A stretch of 42,212 nt of DNA from CAZOWW01 sp964583765 (GTDB lineage Bacteria; Actinomycetota; Actinomycetes; Actinomycetales; Kineosporiaceae): positions 1-42,212 of the forward strand of contig CAZOWW010000033.1 in assembly GCA_964583765.1 (NCBI GenBank). The letters run 5' to 3'. Under the pieces are notes generated by a model. It had not been told where the DNA came from and made no database searches. It saw only the letters and a program-made list of their open reading frames with translations. The translations under genes were made by a program, and so were the position numbers. The first letter of the stretch is position 1, and every line of letters begins with the position of its first letter. Below are positions 9,094-17,671 of this stretch, in pieces.

Positions 9094-12000
9094 CGGTGTC
9101 CTTCCGTCCCGGCCAGCTGGCGGGTGACCTCGTCGTCGGTCAGTGCGGCGATCTGGGCGTCGAGCAGGCGCTCCACCGCCTCCGCGACCTGTGCCACGGT
9201 CGGCGTCCTGAACAGCACGCGCAGCGGCAGCTCCACGTCCAGCGCGGCCCGCAGGCGTGCGGTGACCCGGGTGGCCAGCAGCGAGTGGCCGCCCAGCTCG
9301 AAGAAGTGGTCGTGGACACCGACCCGGTCGAGCTCCAGCACCTCGGCCCAGATCTCCGCCACCAACTCCTCGGCGTCCGTGCGCGGGGCGACGTAATCCC
9401 GCCCCCGCACCTGCACCGCCGCGCCCGGGTGCGGCAGTGCCCGGACGTCCAGCTTTCCGTGGGGGGTCAGGGGCATCCGTGCCAACGGCACGAACGCGGT
9501 GGGCAGCTGATGGTGCGGCAATGTCCGGCCCAGGTGTCGGCGCAGGTCGTCGGCGGTCGGGTCACCGCCCGGCGCGGCCACGAGGTAGGCCACGAGCACC
9601 GGTTCCGTCGCGCCGTCCCTGCCGGTGTCCCGGACGGTGACCACCGCCTGCGCGACCTGCGGGTGGGTCAGCATCGCCGCCTCGATCTCCCCCAGCTCGA
9701 TGCGGTACCCGCGGATCTTGACCTGCCGGTCGGCGCGTCCCAGGAACTCCAGCTGCCCGTCCCGGCGCAGCCGGACCAGGTCACCGGTGCGGAACGTCGA
9801 GGCGCGGGGATCGCCGTCCGGATCGGGCCGGAAACGTTCGGCGGTCAGTTCCGGGCGCCCGAGATAGCCGGACGCGACGCCCACCCCCGCGAGGTACAGC
9901 TCTCCCGGTACCCCCACAGGCACCGGCAGGCCGCCCCGGTCGACCACGGAGGCGACCATCCCGGTAGCCGGGGTACCGATCCGCGGACGGCGATCGGCGT
10001 CCTGGGCGGTCAGCCTCGCCATGGTGGCCACGACGGTGGCCTCGGTCGGACCGTAGGTGTTGAGCAGGTGGACCCGGTCGCCGAACAACGCCCGCCAGGC
10101 ACCCACTGTGGAGGCGTCGGCCTCGGCACCTCCGATGATCATCAGGCGCAGGTTCGGGGGCCACAGCTGGGGCGGCAGGTCGTACACGAGCCGCTGCCAG
10201 TACGCCGTCGGCAGGTCCAGGACGGTGAGTGAGCGACCGGCGGGACTGGACAGCCACTCCGGAAGCAGTTCGCGGGGCACCGTGGGCAGCACGAGCACCC
10301 CACCGGCGGCCAGCACCGGGAAGATCTCCTCGACGTGCGCGTCGAAGCCCACCGACGCGAACTGCAGCACCCGGTCCCCGGCGGTGATCGGGTACTGGTC
10401 ACGCATCCAGCGGACCCGGGCCGCCAGACCATCGCCCGCGATCGCGACCCCCTTGGGAACACCCGTGGAGCCGGAGGTGTAGATGATGTAGGCGGGCAGC
10501 CGGGGATCGCCGGACGACGGTGCGTCCTCCGGTCCGTCCCCGTCAGCCGGCGGGTCGGGCCGGACGAGTGGGTCGGGCCGGACGAGTGGGTCGAGCCGGA
10601 CGACGGGGAGGAGGTCGCCGTCCAGCAGGCTCTCCGCCGAGCTGTCGGCGAGGAGGAGCGCGGCCCCGCTGTCCCGCAGCATGAGTTCCAGGCGCGCGTC
10701 CGGGAAGGCCCGGTCCAGCGGCAGGTACGTCGCCCCGGCCCGCAGCGTGCCCAGCAGGGCCGCGACCAGGTCGGGTGAGGGCTGGACGCAGACGCCGACC
10801 ACGGTTCCCGGAACGGTGCCGTGCGCCCGCAGGGCTGCGGCGATCTCTGCCGTGCGCGCGGCGAGCCGGGCGTAGCTCCAGGTCTCCTCACCCTGGACCA
10901 GGGCCGATGCGTCCGGTGTCCGGCGGGCCCGGGCGAGGACGATCTCCACCAGCGAAGCGCCGGCCGTGACGTCCGCGCCCGTGCCTGCCGTGCCTGCCGT
11001 GCCTGCCGTGACGTCTGTGCCGTCCGTGTCTGCGGCGCCATCGGCACCGTCCGTGCCGGCCGTGTCGCCCGCGCCGACGAGGTCGTGGCCGCGGTTGTCC
11101 AGCACGGCCCCGGACTCGCCGGGCCGGAGCATCGTCAGCCGGCTCACCGGCTGGTCCGGGTCCTGCGCCGAGGCGGCGAGCAGCAGCAGGAACCGGTCGG
11201 TCAGGTCCGCGACGGTCTCGGGGTCGAACAACTCCCGGTCGAAGGTGACCGTCAGCAGCGCCGTGTCGCCGCCCGGCCACAGGTCCATGGCGAAGTCGCA
11301 GCCGCGGGTCAGACCGGCCGGTTGCGAGGCGCCATCGGCGGCGAGTTCGGTCGGCCACCACATCCAGTCGGCCGTCAGTTCCGGTGCCCAGACCTCACCG
11401 GTCTCGGTACCGGTCTCGGGACCGGGACCGGTCTCGATCTCGGTGTGCATGTTGAACCAGGCCTGGAACAGCGGATTCCGATCGCCGTCCCGCTGCCACT
11501 CCAGGTGGGCCAGGACCTCCTCGTACGGCACGTCGAGGTGCCGCTGGGCGGCCAGGACCGTCGCCCGGGTGCGTCGCAGCACCTCGGCGAACCCGGGATC
11601 GTCCGACAGATCGCCCCGGATCACCAGGATCCTCGAGAAGTTCCAGATCATGGACTCGTGCTCGGGCCGGTTCCGACCGGCGGTGGGCACCCCGACACAG
11701 AGGTCGTCCTGGCCGGAGAACCGGTGCAGCACCACCTGGTAGGCGGCCATCCACACCATGAACGGGGTGCAGCGATACGTCCGGGCGAGCCGGTTCACCG
11801 CCGCGACCAGCTCCGGCGGCACGGGCGTCCGCCACATCGCGCCGCGGTCGGGGGCCGGCGACTCGGGCCGCTGCCGGTCGGTGGGGAGGGCGAGCATCGG
11901 GACGCCGGCCAGCTGCCGGAGCCAGTACTCCTGCGACGCGACCGCCCGGGTCGCCGCCTCCGGGCCCTGGGAGGTCAACAGTTCCCGGGCCGAGACCGGC

Positions 12001-12530
12001 AACGGCGGCAACGGGGACGGCTGTCCGGCCAGGAACGCCCCGTACAGGGCCGCCAGTTCGCCGTGCAGCACGGCCAATGACCAACCGTCCGCCACGATGT
12101 GGTGCAGACAGATCCCCAGCAGGTGCTCGTCCTCACCGGTCCGGGCCAGCCCGACCCGCAGCAGCGGTGCCGCCGTCAGGTCGATCGGTCGGTCGCTCCA
12201 CCGCCGTAGCAGGTCGGCGACCCGGGCAGGCCGGTCGGACGTTCCCCGCACGTCCAGGAGTTCGAACCCGACCTCGGCCTCGTCGAGGATCTCGAGCACG
12301 GGGGCGCCGTCGATCTCGTGGAACCGGCTGCGCAACCCGTCGTGTCGACGGACGATCTCCTGGACCGCCCGCTGGAGGACCTCGATGTCCAGCGGGCCGG
12401 TCAGACGAGCCGACACGAAGATGCGGCACGCAGGATCCGTGGCGTCGATCTGGTTCATGACCCACAGCCGGCGCTGCCCGGGAGCGGGCACCAGCAGATC
12501 GCTCGTCGCCGGCCGCTCGTCGACGGTCAC
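9090..12530 (-). CDS. NRPS module C-A-T, basic amino acid predicted
   Basis: A 1146-residue elongation module. The condensation domain (about 12-470) has intact HHIVADG at 143-149. A Gly/Ala/Thr/Asp-rich linker follows at about 485-523. The adenylation domain (about 525-1035) has YTSGSTGVPKG at 684-694 and FDAHVEE. I read the pocket code as DAEDIGTVVK. The two acidic residues at code positions 3 and 4 (E734 and D772) suggest a diamino substrate such as Lys, Orn or Dap, but I cannot name it. The carrier domain has S1083 in ELGGHSL. I chose the GTG at 12530 because it has an aggggc ribosome binding site 6-7 nt upstream, overlaps the previous stop as GTGA and begins directly before the condensation domain. 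The longer in-frame extension to 13742 is the antisense-like shadow of the previous gene. An 18-bp tandem repeat adds RPDPLV-type residues between core motifs A2 and A3. Confidence 0.9.
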   Translation of the reverse strand: MTVDERPATSDLLVPAPGQRRLWVMNQIDATDPACRIFVSARLTGPLDIEVLQRAVQEIVRRHDGLRSRFHEIDGAPVLEILDEAEVGFELLDVRGTSDRPARVADLLRRWSDRPIDLTAAPLLRVGLARTGEDEHLLGICLHHIVADGWSLAVLHGELAALYGAFLAGQPSPLPPLPVSARELLTSQGPEAATRAVASQEYWLRQLAGVPMLALPTDRQRPESPAPDRGAMWRTPVPPELVAAVNRLARTYRCTPFMVWMAAYQVVLHRFSGQDDLCVGVPTAGRNRPEHESMIWNFSRILVIRGDLSDDPGFAEVLRRTRATVLAAQRHLDVPYEEVLAHLEWQRDGDRNPLFQAWFNMHTEIETGPGPETGTETGEVWAPELTADWMWWPTELAADGASQPAGLTRGCDFAMDLWPGGDTALLTVTFDRELFDPETVADLTDRFLLLLAASAQDPDQPVSRLTMLRPGESGAVLDNRGHDLVGAGDTAGTDGADGAADTDGTDVTAGTAGTAGTGADVTAGASLVEIVLARARRTPDASALVQGEETWSYARLAARTAEIAAALRAHGTVPGTVVGVCVQPSPDLVAALLGTLRAGATYLPLDRAFPDARLELMLRDSGAALLLADSSAESLLDGDLLPVVRLDPLVRPDPLVRPDPPADGDGPEDAPSSGDPRLPAYIIYTSGSTGVPKGVAIAGDGLAARVRWMRDQYPITAGDRVLQFASVGFDAHVEEIFPVLAAGGVLVLPTVPRELLPEWLSSPAGRSLTVLDLPTAYWQRLVYDLPPQLWPPNLRLMIIGGAEADASTVGAWRALFGDRVHLLNTYGPTEATVVATMARLTAQDADRRPRIGTPATGMVASVVDRGGLPVPVGVPGELYLAGVGVASGYLGRPELTAERFRPDPDGDPRASTFRTGDLVRLRRDGQLEFLGRADRQVKIRGYRIELGEIEAAMLTHPQVAQAVVTVRDTGRDGATEPVLVAYLVAAPGGDPTADDLRRHLGRTLPHHQLPTAFVPLARMPLTPHGKLDVRALPHPGAAVQVRGRDYVAPRTDAEELVAEIWAEVLELDRVGVHDHFFELGGHSLLATRVTARLRAALDVELPLRVLFRTPTVAQVAEAVERLLDAQIAALTDDEVTRQLAGTEGHR
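10552..10605 (-). repeat. 18-bp x3 in-frame tandem repeat inside an adenylation domain
   Basis: Three consecutive 18-bp units (10552-10569, 10570-10587, 10588-10605) are identical or nearly so. On the coding strand they encode repeated Pro/Val/Arg/Asp-type residues (RLDPLVRPDPLVRPDP) just before the A3 P-loop. The unit length keeps the frame. Confidence 0.85.
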
Positions 12531-14020
12531 TGGAGCCCCTCTCGCAGGTGCTGATCGGTGTGGTGCTGATCGGTGAGGTCCTGATCGGGATGGACCTGCC
12601 GGACGGGGGCCTGTGCGGCCGCCGCGCCGACGACGTAGCCCTCGACGTCCCGCGCGAAGGCCTCCAGCGCGGGTGCCGGCATCCGGCGGGTGTCTGCCTG
12701 GCACGCCAGCACCAGGTGGTCGGACAGGTCCTGGATCTCGACGTAGAAATGCCAGTTGAGCGCGGGTTTCGGGACCCAGGTGAGCCGGCTGGGGGGTGCC
12801 GGTCGGCTGATCGGCCGCGCGGTCCAGGGCAGATCGGTCCGCAGGTCGTTCAGGCAGCAGCGCGGGTCGACGTCGGTGTCCGTGCCCCGGCCGGACCGGG
12901 CCAGCAGCGCGTCCATCGCCGCCTGGTCGTAGCGGGCGTGACGGTAGGCCTGCAACGCGGACCGCCAGGCCGCAGGGATCACCGTGTGCAGGGTCTCGGG
13001 CCGGGCGGGATCGCCCGCGGTGACGTCGAGGGAGAGCAGGCCGAGCTGGCTCATCGGGGCGACGATCCGGTCGTGGCCGGGCTGGAACCGGTTGGCCACG
13101 ACGATCAGCAGACCGCAGCACGCCAGGCCGGCCCGACGCCCCAGGACGACGGCCACCGCCGCAGCTGCCACGGCCGCCGTCGAGACCTGGTGTCGGGCGG
13201 CCAGTTGGTCGAGCGCGGGACCCAGGGTCCAACTCGCGAACCGGCATTCGAGAACACCCGCCGGTCCGGTCGGGTCCATGACCGGCAGCTGCTCGGACGC
13301 GAGGTCGGTGTAGGTGCGTCCCCAGTAGTGCAGTGCCCGCTCGGTGGCCCCGGCGTCGGTCCGTTCCCGCGCCGCCAGGTCCAACGGACGTTCGCCCACC
13401 GGTTCGGTGATCGTCCGTCCCCGCAGCACCGTTCTCAGCTCGCCCAGTAACCGTTCGGTCGCGTGCTGGTCGAGCGCGACATGGTGCACGACGAGAACGA
13501 GGTACCGCACATGTTCGTCGACGGTGACGAGCGTCGCGGTCAGGGGCCAGTCCCGGTCCGGTTCGAGCGGGGTCGCCACCCGCTCGGCGACGATCGCGTC
13601 GATCACGGGGGCGTGAGCCGCCGGCACCCACACGGGGGTGTGCGTCTCCGGGACGAGGGCCGACGGCTGAGGCGGCGCGGGCGCCACCGGGATCACCCGC
13701 ACCGCCAGGCTCCCGGTCGCGTCCACGACCTGGCGCGGGCACCCGTCACCGTCGACGATCCGCGTGCGCAACGTCTCGTGCCGGGACACCAGCGCGGCCA
13801 GGGCCTGGGTGGCTTCCTCGACCGTGAGTCGCCGGGAGGCCGACACGGTGACCAGGCGCCGGACGGTGGGCCAGAAGCCGTCCCGGGCCAGCGCGACGAC
13901 GGATTTCCAGATCGCCTGCTGCCCCCAGGTCAGCGGTCCCGACCCGGACCGTTCCCCGGTCACGGGGACGGTGACCGTCCGGACGGCGGCCGCCGGCACG
14001 GCGACGACATCCGTCGTCAT
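12527..14020 (-). CDS. Stand-alone NRPS condensation-domain protein
   Basis: This 497-residue protein is a single condensation-type acyltransferase fold with no adenylation or carrier domain. The N-terminus has GPLTWGQQAIWK, a C1-like motif. The catalytic motif reads HHVALDQ at 179-185: both His residues and the Asp are kept, but the usual final Gly is Gln. The protein sits between a free carrier gene (ATGA overlap at its start) and the next module (GTGA overlap at its end), so it is tightly coupled to the operon. It may join the acid loaded on the free carrier to the chain, or carry out a non-canonical release or transfer step; the window has one more condensation domain than a linear four-unit product needs. 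The extreme C-terminus contains a 15-bp x3 repeat giving Asp-Gln-His-rich residues. Confidence 0.87.
   Translation of the reverse strand: MTTDVVAVPAAAVRTVTVPVTGERSGSGPLTWGQQAIWKSVVALARDGFWPTVRRLVTVSASRRLTVEEATQALAALVSRHETLRTRIVDGDGCPRQVVDATGSLAVRVIPVAPAPPQPSALVPETHTPVWVPAAHAPVIDAIVAERVATPLEPDRDWPLTATLVTVDEHVRYLVLVVHHVALDQHATERLLGELRTVLRGRTITEPVGERPLDLAARERTDAGATERALHYWGRTYTDLASEQLPVMDPTGPAGVLECRFASWTLGPALDQLAARHQVSTAAVAAAAVAVVLGRRAGLACCGLLIVVANRFQPGHDRIVAPMSQLGLLSLDVTAGDPARPETLHTVIPAAWRSALQAYRHARYDQAAMDALLARSGRGTDTDVDPRCCLNDLRTDLPWTARPISRPAPPSRLTWVPKPALNWHFYVEIQDLSDHLVLACQADTRRMPAPALEAFARDVEGYVVGAAAAQAPVRQVHPDQDLTDQHHTDQHLREGLQ
12548..12592 (-). repeat. 15-bp x3 in-frame tandem repeat at the C-terminus of the free C protein
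   Basis: Units at 12548-12562, 12563-12577 and 12578-12592 are near-identical (core ctgatcgg). They encode five-residue repeats of the D-Q-H/D-L-T type after the folded condensation domain. The repeat ends 18 bp before the GTG start of the next gene. Confidence 0.8.
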
Positions 14021-14277
14021 CGGGAGCCCTGCGTCCGGGCGTCGACCAGCCCGGCAATGGCGATGACGGTGTCCTGGGCGCTCAGCTCGGCGATGTCCAG
14101 CTCGATCCCGAACTCGGCCTCCAGGGCGTCGATGAGCCGTAGGAAGCCCATCGACCCCAGGCCCAGCGCGCGCAGAGACACGTCCGGGGGGATCTCGTGC
14201 CCCGCCAGGAACCCTTCCGCGGCCGCCTCGACGAGCGGGACCACCCTCCGTACGGTCTCCGAGGTCAGATCAGGCAC
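14017..14277 (-). CDS. Free-standing peptidyl/acyl carrier protein
   Basis: This 86-residue protein matches a single thiolation domain. It has a predicted four-helix pattern, with the phosphopantetheine attachment serine at S42 in LGLGSMGFLRLI and a helix II region following. The start is a GTG at 14277, preceded by GGAGAGG about 8 nt upstream. It overlaps the end of the glycine module by 13 bp and the start of the free condensation gene by 4 bp. As the only carrier not attached to an adenylation domain, it is the likely acceptor for the acid activated by the operon's AMP ligase. The sequence alone does not say whether it carries an acyl or aminoacyl group. Confidence 0.88.
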   Translation of the reverse strand: MPDLTSETVRRVVPLVEAAAEGFLAGHEIPPDVSLRALGLGSMGFLRLIDALEAEFGIELDIAELSAQDTVIAIAGLVDARTQGSR

Positions 14278-17200
14278 GTCGTCACCTCTCCACCTGCCGC
14301 CACGACGGCGGCGATCTCCCGGATGGTCGGGGCGTCGAAGAACACGTCCAGGGGGATCTCGACGCCGAACTGCTGGTGGATCCGGCCGGACAGCCTGGCG
14401 ATCGTGAGGGAATGCCCCCCGAGATCGAAGAGGTCCTCGTCGATCCCGACGTCCGGCACCTTCAACACCTCGCTCCAGAGGGCGCGCAGGCTCGCGATGA
14501 GATCGGGCGGCCCGTCGTCCGGCGCGCCGGATGGGGCCGCGTCCGTGATGTCAGCGTCAGCGACCTCGGTGGCGCCCACCGGGCCGCGCGGCGGCAACGG
14601 GCGCTCGGCGAGCGCGGTCCGGTCGAGCTTGCCGTTGGGCGTGTGGGGCAGGGCATCGGTGAACTCCCAGCGGGTGGGCACCATCACGGCCGGCAGCGCT
14701 GCCGCGACGTACGCGCGCAACTGCGCCGCCGCTGCCGACGGCGAGTCGCCCGTGATGAGGTGGCCCGTGGTGGTGCCGCCAGCGGTGGTGCCGTTGGCAG
14801 CGGTGTCGCCGGCAGTGGTGTTGCCGGCAGTGGTGTTGCCGGTGGTGAGGTAGGCGACGAGTTGCTGCGCCGGCCCCTCACCGTGGAGCACGACCGCGAC
14901 ATCGTCCACGGCCGGGTGCGTGAGCAGCCGGTTCTCGATCTCGCCGAGCTCGACCCGGTGCCCGCGGATCTTCACCTGCCCGTCGCCGCGGCCGAGGAAC
15001 CGCAACCGGCCGTCGGACAGCCGCACGCACCGGTCGCCGGTGAGGTACATCCGGCTGCCGGGCGGCCCGCACGGATCGGGGACGAACCGCCGCTCGGTGA
15101 GGTCCGGTCGGCCGAGGTACCCGACCGCGACCCCGGCACCGCCGATCGCGAGTCCCCCGGGGACGCCGTCGGGCAGCATCCGGGTGTGCTCGTCGACGAC
15201 GTACGCACGGGTGTTCGCGATCGGGCACCCGATCGTGACGTCGTCGACAGCGGCGGGGACGTCGTCCGCGGTGGACCAGATGGTGGTCTCGGTCGGGCCG
15301 TAGACGTTCAGCAGCCGAGTGACCCGGGACCGCAGCTCCACCGCCACGGGTAGGGGCAGTGCCTCACCCCCGGCGAGCGCCACGAGCGGCTCCCTCCCCT
15401 GCGCCCCCAGGCCGGCATCGAGCAGGATCCGCCACTGCGAGGGGGTCGCCTGGACGTGGGTCGCGCCCGCCGACCGGATGAGCCGCAGGACGGCACCGCC
15501 GTCGGCGCCGGTCACCGCCGAGGCGACCACCACGGTGCCGCCGGTGACCAGCGGGAGGTAGAGCTCCAACCCGGAGATGTCGAACGAGAGCGTGGTGAGC
15601 TGCAGCCACCGGTGCCGCGGCTCGGCCCCCACCGTCTCGGCCATGCCGCCGAGCAGGTTCGCCAGTGCCCCGTGGCTCACGGCGACGCCCTTGGGCCGCC
15701 CCGTCGAGCCGGAGGTGTACATCACGTAGGCGACGTCGCCGGGCGCCGCCACGCTGTCGGGCGCCACCACGGCGTCGGGAGCCGCCACGTCGTCCGGTCG
15801 ATCCGCGGGGGCGCCGGCTCCCGGAGTCGGTGGGACCAGCTCGGCGATCGGGACCAGCTCGGTGACCGGGACCTGAAGCAGGCCCGGCACCGGCTCCGGC
15901 CGCTCGTCGCGTGCCGCACCCGGAGCGACGACGACCAGGCGCGGTGCGCAGTCCTCGAGGATGAGCTGCCGGCGAGCTGCCGGGTGCGCGGGGTCGATCG
16001 GGACGTATGCCGCGCCGCACGACAGGACGCCGAGCAGGACGGCGAGCGCGGAGGCCGAGCGCGGCAGTTCGACCGCCACCCGGTCCCCAGGAGCCACCCC
16101 GATCCGGCGCAGCGAGGCCGCGACGATGGACACGGTCCCGGCCAGCCGGCGGTAGGTCCACGTGCGGTCGCCGTCGACGACCGCGGTGGCGTCGGGCCGG
16201 GCCGCAACGGTCGTGGCGAGGAGCTGGAGCACGGTCCTGGTCGGGAGCTGCGGACGGACCGGACCGGTCGCGGCGTCCAGGGCCGCCGCGCGTTCCGCGG
16301 GCGGCAGCAACGGCAGTTCGGCGAGCGGGACCGTCGGCGCCGCGGTTCCGGCGTCGAGCAGTTCGACGAGGTGGCCCCCGATCCGGGCGGCATCGTCCCC
16401 GTCGAGACCGTCGAGCCGGTGGCGTACGAGGACGTCCAGAGGTGTGCCGGGCCCCAGGTCGACGACCTGGATCTCCAGCGAGGCCCGGCTCGCACCGGTG
16501 GGTACGATCCACTGCACGTCGATCGTCAGGCCGGGGAACACGGGGGGTGGCGCCGGTCGGCGGTAGCCGAGCACGACGGGGCTCCACGCCGTCGTGGGGC
16601 GTAGCCCGGACACCGCCCGGCCCAGCGGGACGTGCCGGTACCGGTACAGCTCCCGCAGCGCGGCCCGGACGGCGCGGGCGTGGTCACGGAGCCCGCCGGT
16701 GGGTGCGGGAGACCGGAAGGGCAACTCGTTGACGTCCAGGCCGATGTGCCGGGCGGCGTCGTCCGTCCGGGGTCTGGTCGACAGCGGCAGGGTGAGCACC
16801 GGGTCGTCCGACCCGTAGCGCACGAGCAGGGCATGGACGGCGGCCACCAGCACCTCGTAGGTCGAGGCGCCCCACCCGGTCGCGGCCTCGCGCACGCGGT
16901 CGGACAGCGCGGTCGGGATCGCGACCGATACGCAGGCACCGTCGCCCGGACCGTCCGGGACCCGCCGCAGCCCGGGCAGCAACACGTGGCCGGAGGTGTG
17001 CCCGATCCGGTTCCAGTAGCCGCGCGCGGCCTCCAGAGTGGCGAGGTCGAGCGGCTGCGGTGACGACGGGACGGGACAAGCCGTGTCCTCGGACCTCATC
17101 CCGGCCGTGTCCTCGGACCCGGCTCCGGCCCCGCGGTCGGCGTCGTCCGGCGCCACGAGGTCGGTGTAGGCGGCGGCGAGATCGGCCAGCAGCACGTCCT

Positions 17201-17606
17201 TGGAACCGCCGTCGAGCACGAGGTGGTGGGCCACCACCAGCAGCAGCGCCCGCCGCGGTGAACGGACCAGGATCCGGAACCGGACGAGCGGACCGTTCGC
17301 CAGATCGAAGGGTTCCCGCAGGTGCCGCTCGACATCGCCCAGGACCAGAGGACCCCGCAGGACATCGCCCCCGTCGGACCCGGCGTCGAACATCTCGTGC
17401 AGGCAGGGAGCGCCCTCCCGTTCGACGACGGCGCACCGCAGCACGACGTGACGGCTCACGACGCGCCGGCAGGCCCGCTCGAGAGCGTCGTCGTCCCGTG
17501 GTCCGTCGAGCCAGACGCCGAGGGCCACATGGTGGGCCGGGTGCGCGCCGAACACGCGTTCGGTCAGCCACAGTCCGAGTTGTGCGTCAGAGATCGGGAC
17601 GGGCAT
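14265..17606 (-). CDS. NRPS module C-A-T, glycine predicted
   Basis: A 1113-residue module. The condensation domain (about 5-440) has intact HHLVLDG at 127-133. The adenylation domain (about 450-1000) has YTSGSTGRPKG at 630-640 and FDISGLE at 675-681. I read the pocket code as DILQLGVIWK, one step from the standard glycine code. The carrier domain has S1066 in DLGGHSL. A Thr/Gly-rich insert at about 921-952, made of TTAGN-like repeats, splits the small C-terminal subdomain of the A domain. The ATG at 17606 was chosen because the condensation domain begins there, with AAGGA upstream; the 178 in-frame codons before it are the shadow of the ligase gene. It lies 65 bp after the ligase stop. It probably makes the first amide bond of the peptide. 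Confidence 0.9.
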   Translation of the reverse strand: MPVPISDAQLGLWLTERVFGAHPAHHVALGVWLDGPRDDDALERACRRVVSRHVVLRCAVVEREGAPCLHEMFDAGSDGGDVLRGPLVLGDVERHLREPFDLANGPLVRFRILVRSPRRALLLVVAHHLVLDGGSKDVLLADLAAAYTDLVAPDDADRGAGAGSEDTAGMRSEDTACPVPSSPQPLDLATLEAARGYWNRIGHTSGHVLLPGLRRVPDGPGDGACVSVAIPTALSDRVREAATGWGASTYEVLVAAVHALLVRYGSDDPVLTLPLSTRPRTDDAARHIGLDVNELPFRSPAPTGGLRDHARAVRAALRELYRYRHVPLGRAVSGLRPTTAWSPVVLGYRRPAPPPVFPGLTIDVQWIVPTGASRASLEIQVVDLGPGTPLDVLVRHRLDGLDGDDAARIGGHLVELLDAGTAAPTVPLAELPLLPPAERAAALDAATGPVRPQLPTRTVLQLLATTVAARPDATAVVDGDRTWTYRRLAGTVSIVAASLRRIGVAPGDRVAVELPRSASALAVLLGVLSCGAAYVPIDPAHPAARRQLILEDCAPRLVVVAPGAARDERPEPVPGLLQVPVTELVPIAELVPPTPGAGAPADRPDDVAAPDAVVAPDSVAAPGDVAYVMYTSGSTGRPKGVAVSHGALANLLGGMAETVGAEPRHRWLQLTTLSFDISGLELYLPLVTGGTVVVASAVTGADGGAVLRLIRSAGATHVQATPSQWRILLDAGLGAQGREPLVALAGGEALPLPVAVELRSRVTRLLNVYGPTETTIWSTADDVPAAVDDVTIGCPIANTRAYVVDEHTRMLPDGVPGGLAIGGAGVAVGYLGRPDLTERRFVPDPCGPPGSRMYLTGDRCVRLSDGRLRFLGRGDGQVKIRGHRVELGEIENRLLTHPAVDDVAVVLHGEGPAQQLVAYLTTGNTTAGNTTAGDTAANGTTAGGTTTGHLITGDSPSAAAAQLRAYVAAALPAVMVPTRWEFTDALPHTPNGKLDRTALAERPLPPRGPVGATEVADADITDAAPSGAPDDGPPDLIASLRALWSEVLKVPDVGIDEDLFDLGGHSLTIARLSGRIHQQFGVEIPLDVFFDAPTIREIAAVVAAGGEVTTCLI
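14759..14850 (-). repeat. Thr/Gly-coding minisatellite inside an adenylation domain
   Basis: The plus strand shows repeated ggcagtggtgttgcc 15-mers (two exact copies around 14811-14840) and degraded relatives. They encode the TTAGNTTAGDTAANGTTAGG-type insert of the glycine module. All units keep the frame. The insert falls after core motif A8 and before A10. Confidence 0.75.
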
Positions 17607-17671
17607 CGTCGGGTGTCCTTCGGTTCGGGGCCGGGGCAGGCGGTGCGGGGTCAGAGGCGGGTGGCTCGGGG

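Noticed and set aside
3487..9396. A very long plus-strand open frame (about 1969 codons) and similar long antisense frames over the NRPS genes
   Set aside because: It lies exactly opposite a gene with clear NRPS motifs and its translation is rich in Gly/His/Arg/Gln with no recognisable fold. Very high GC makes stop codons rare on the antisense strand.
12531..13742. A longer start for the basic-residue NRPS module
   Set aside because: The extra 400 codons run opposite in character to the overlapping condensation gene in another frame. The GTG at 12530 has a good ribosome binding site and a GTGA overlap.
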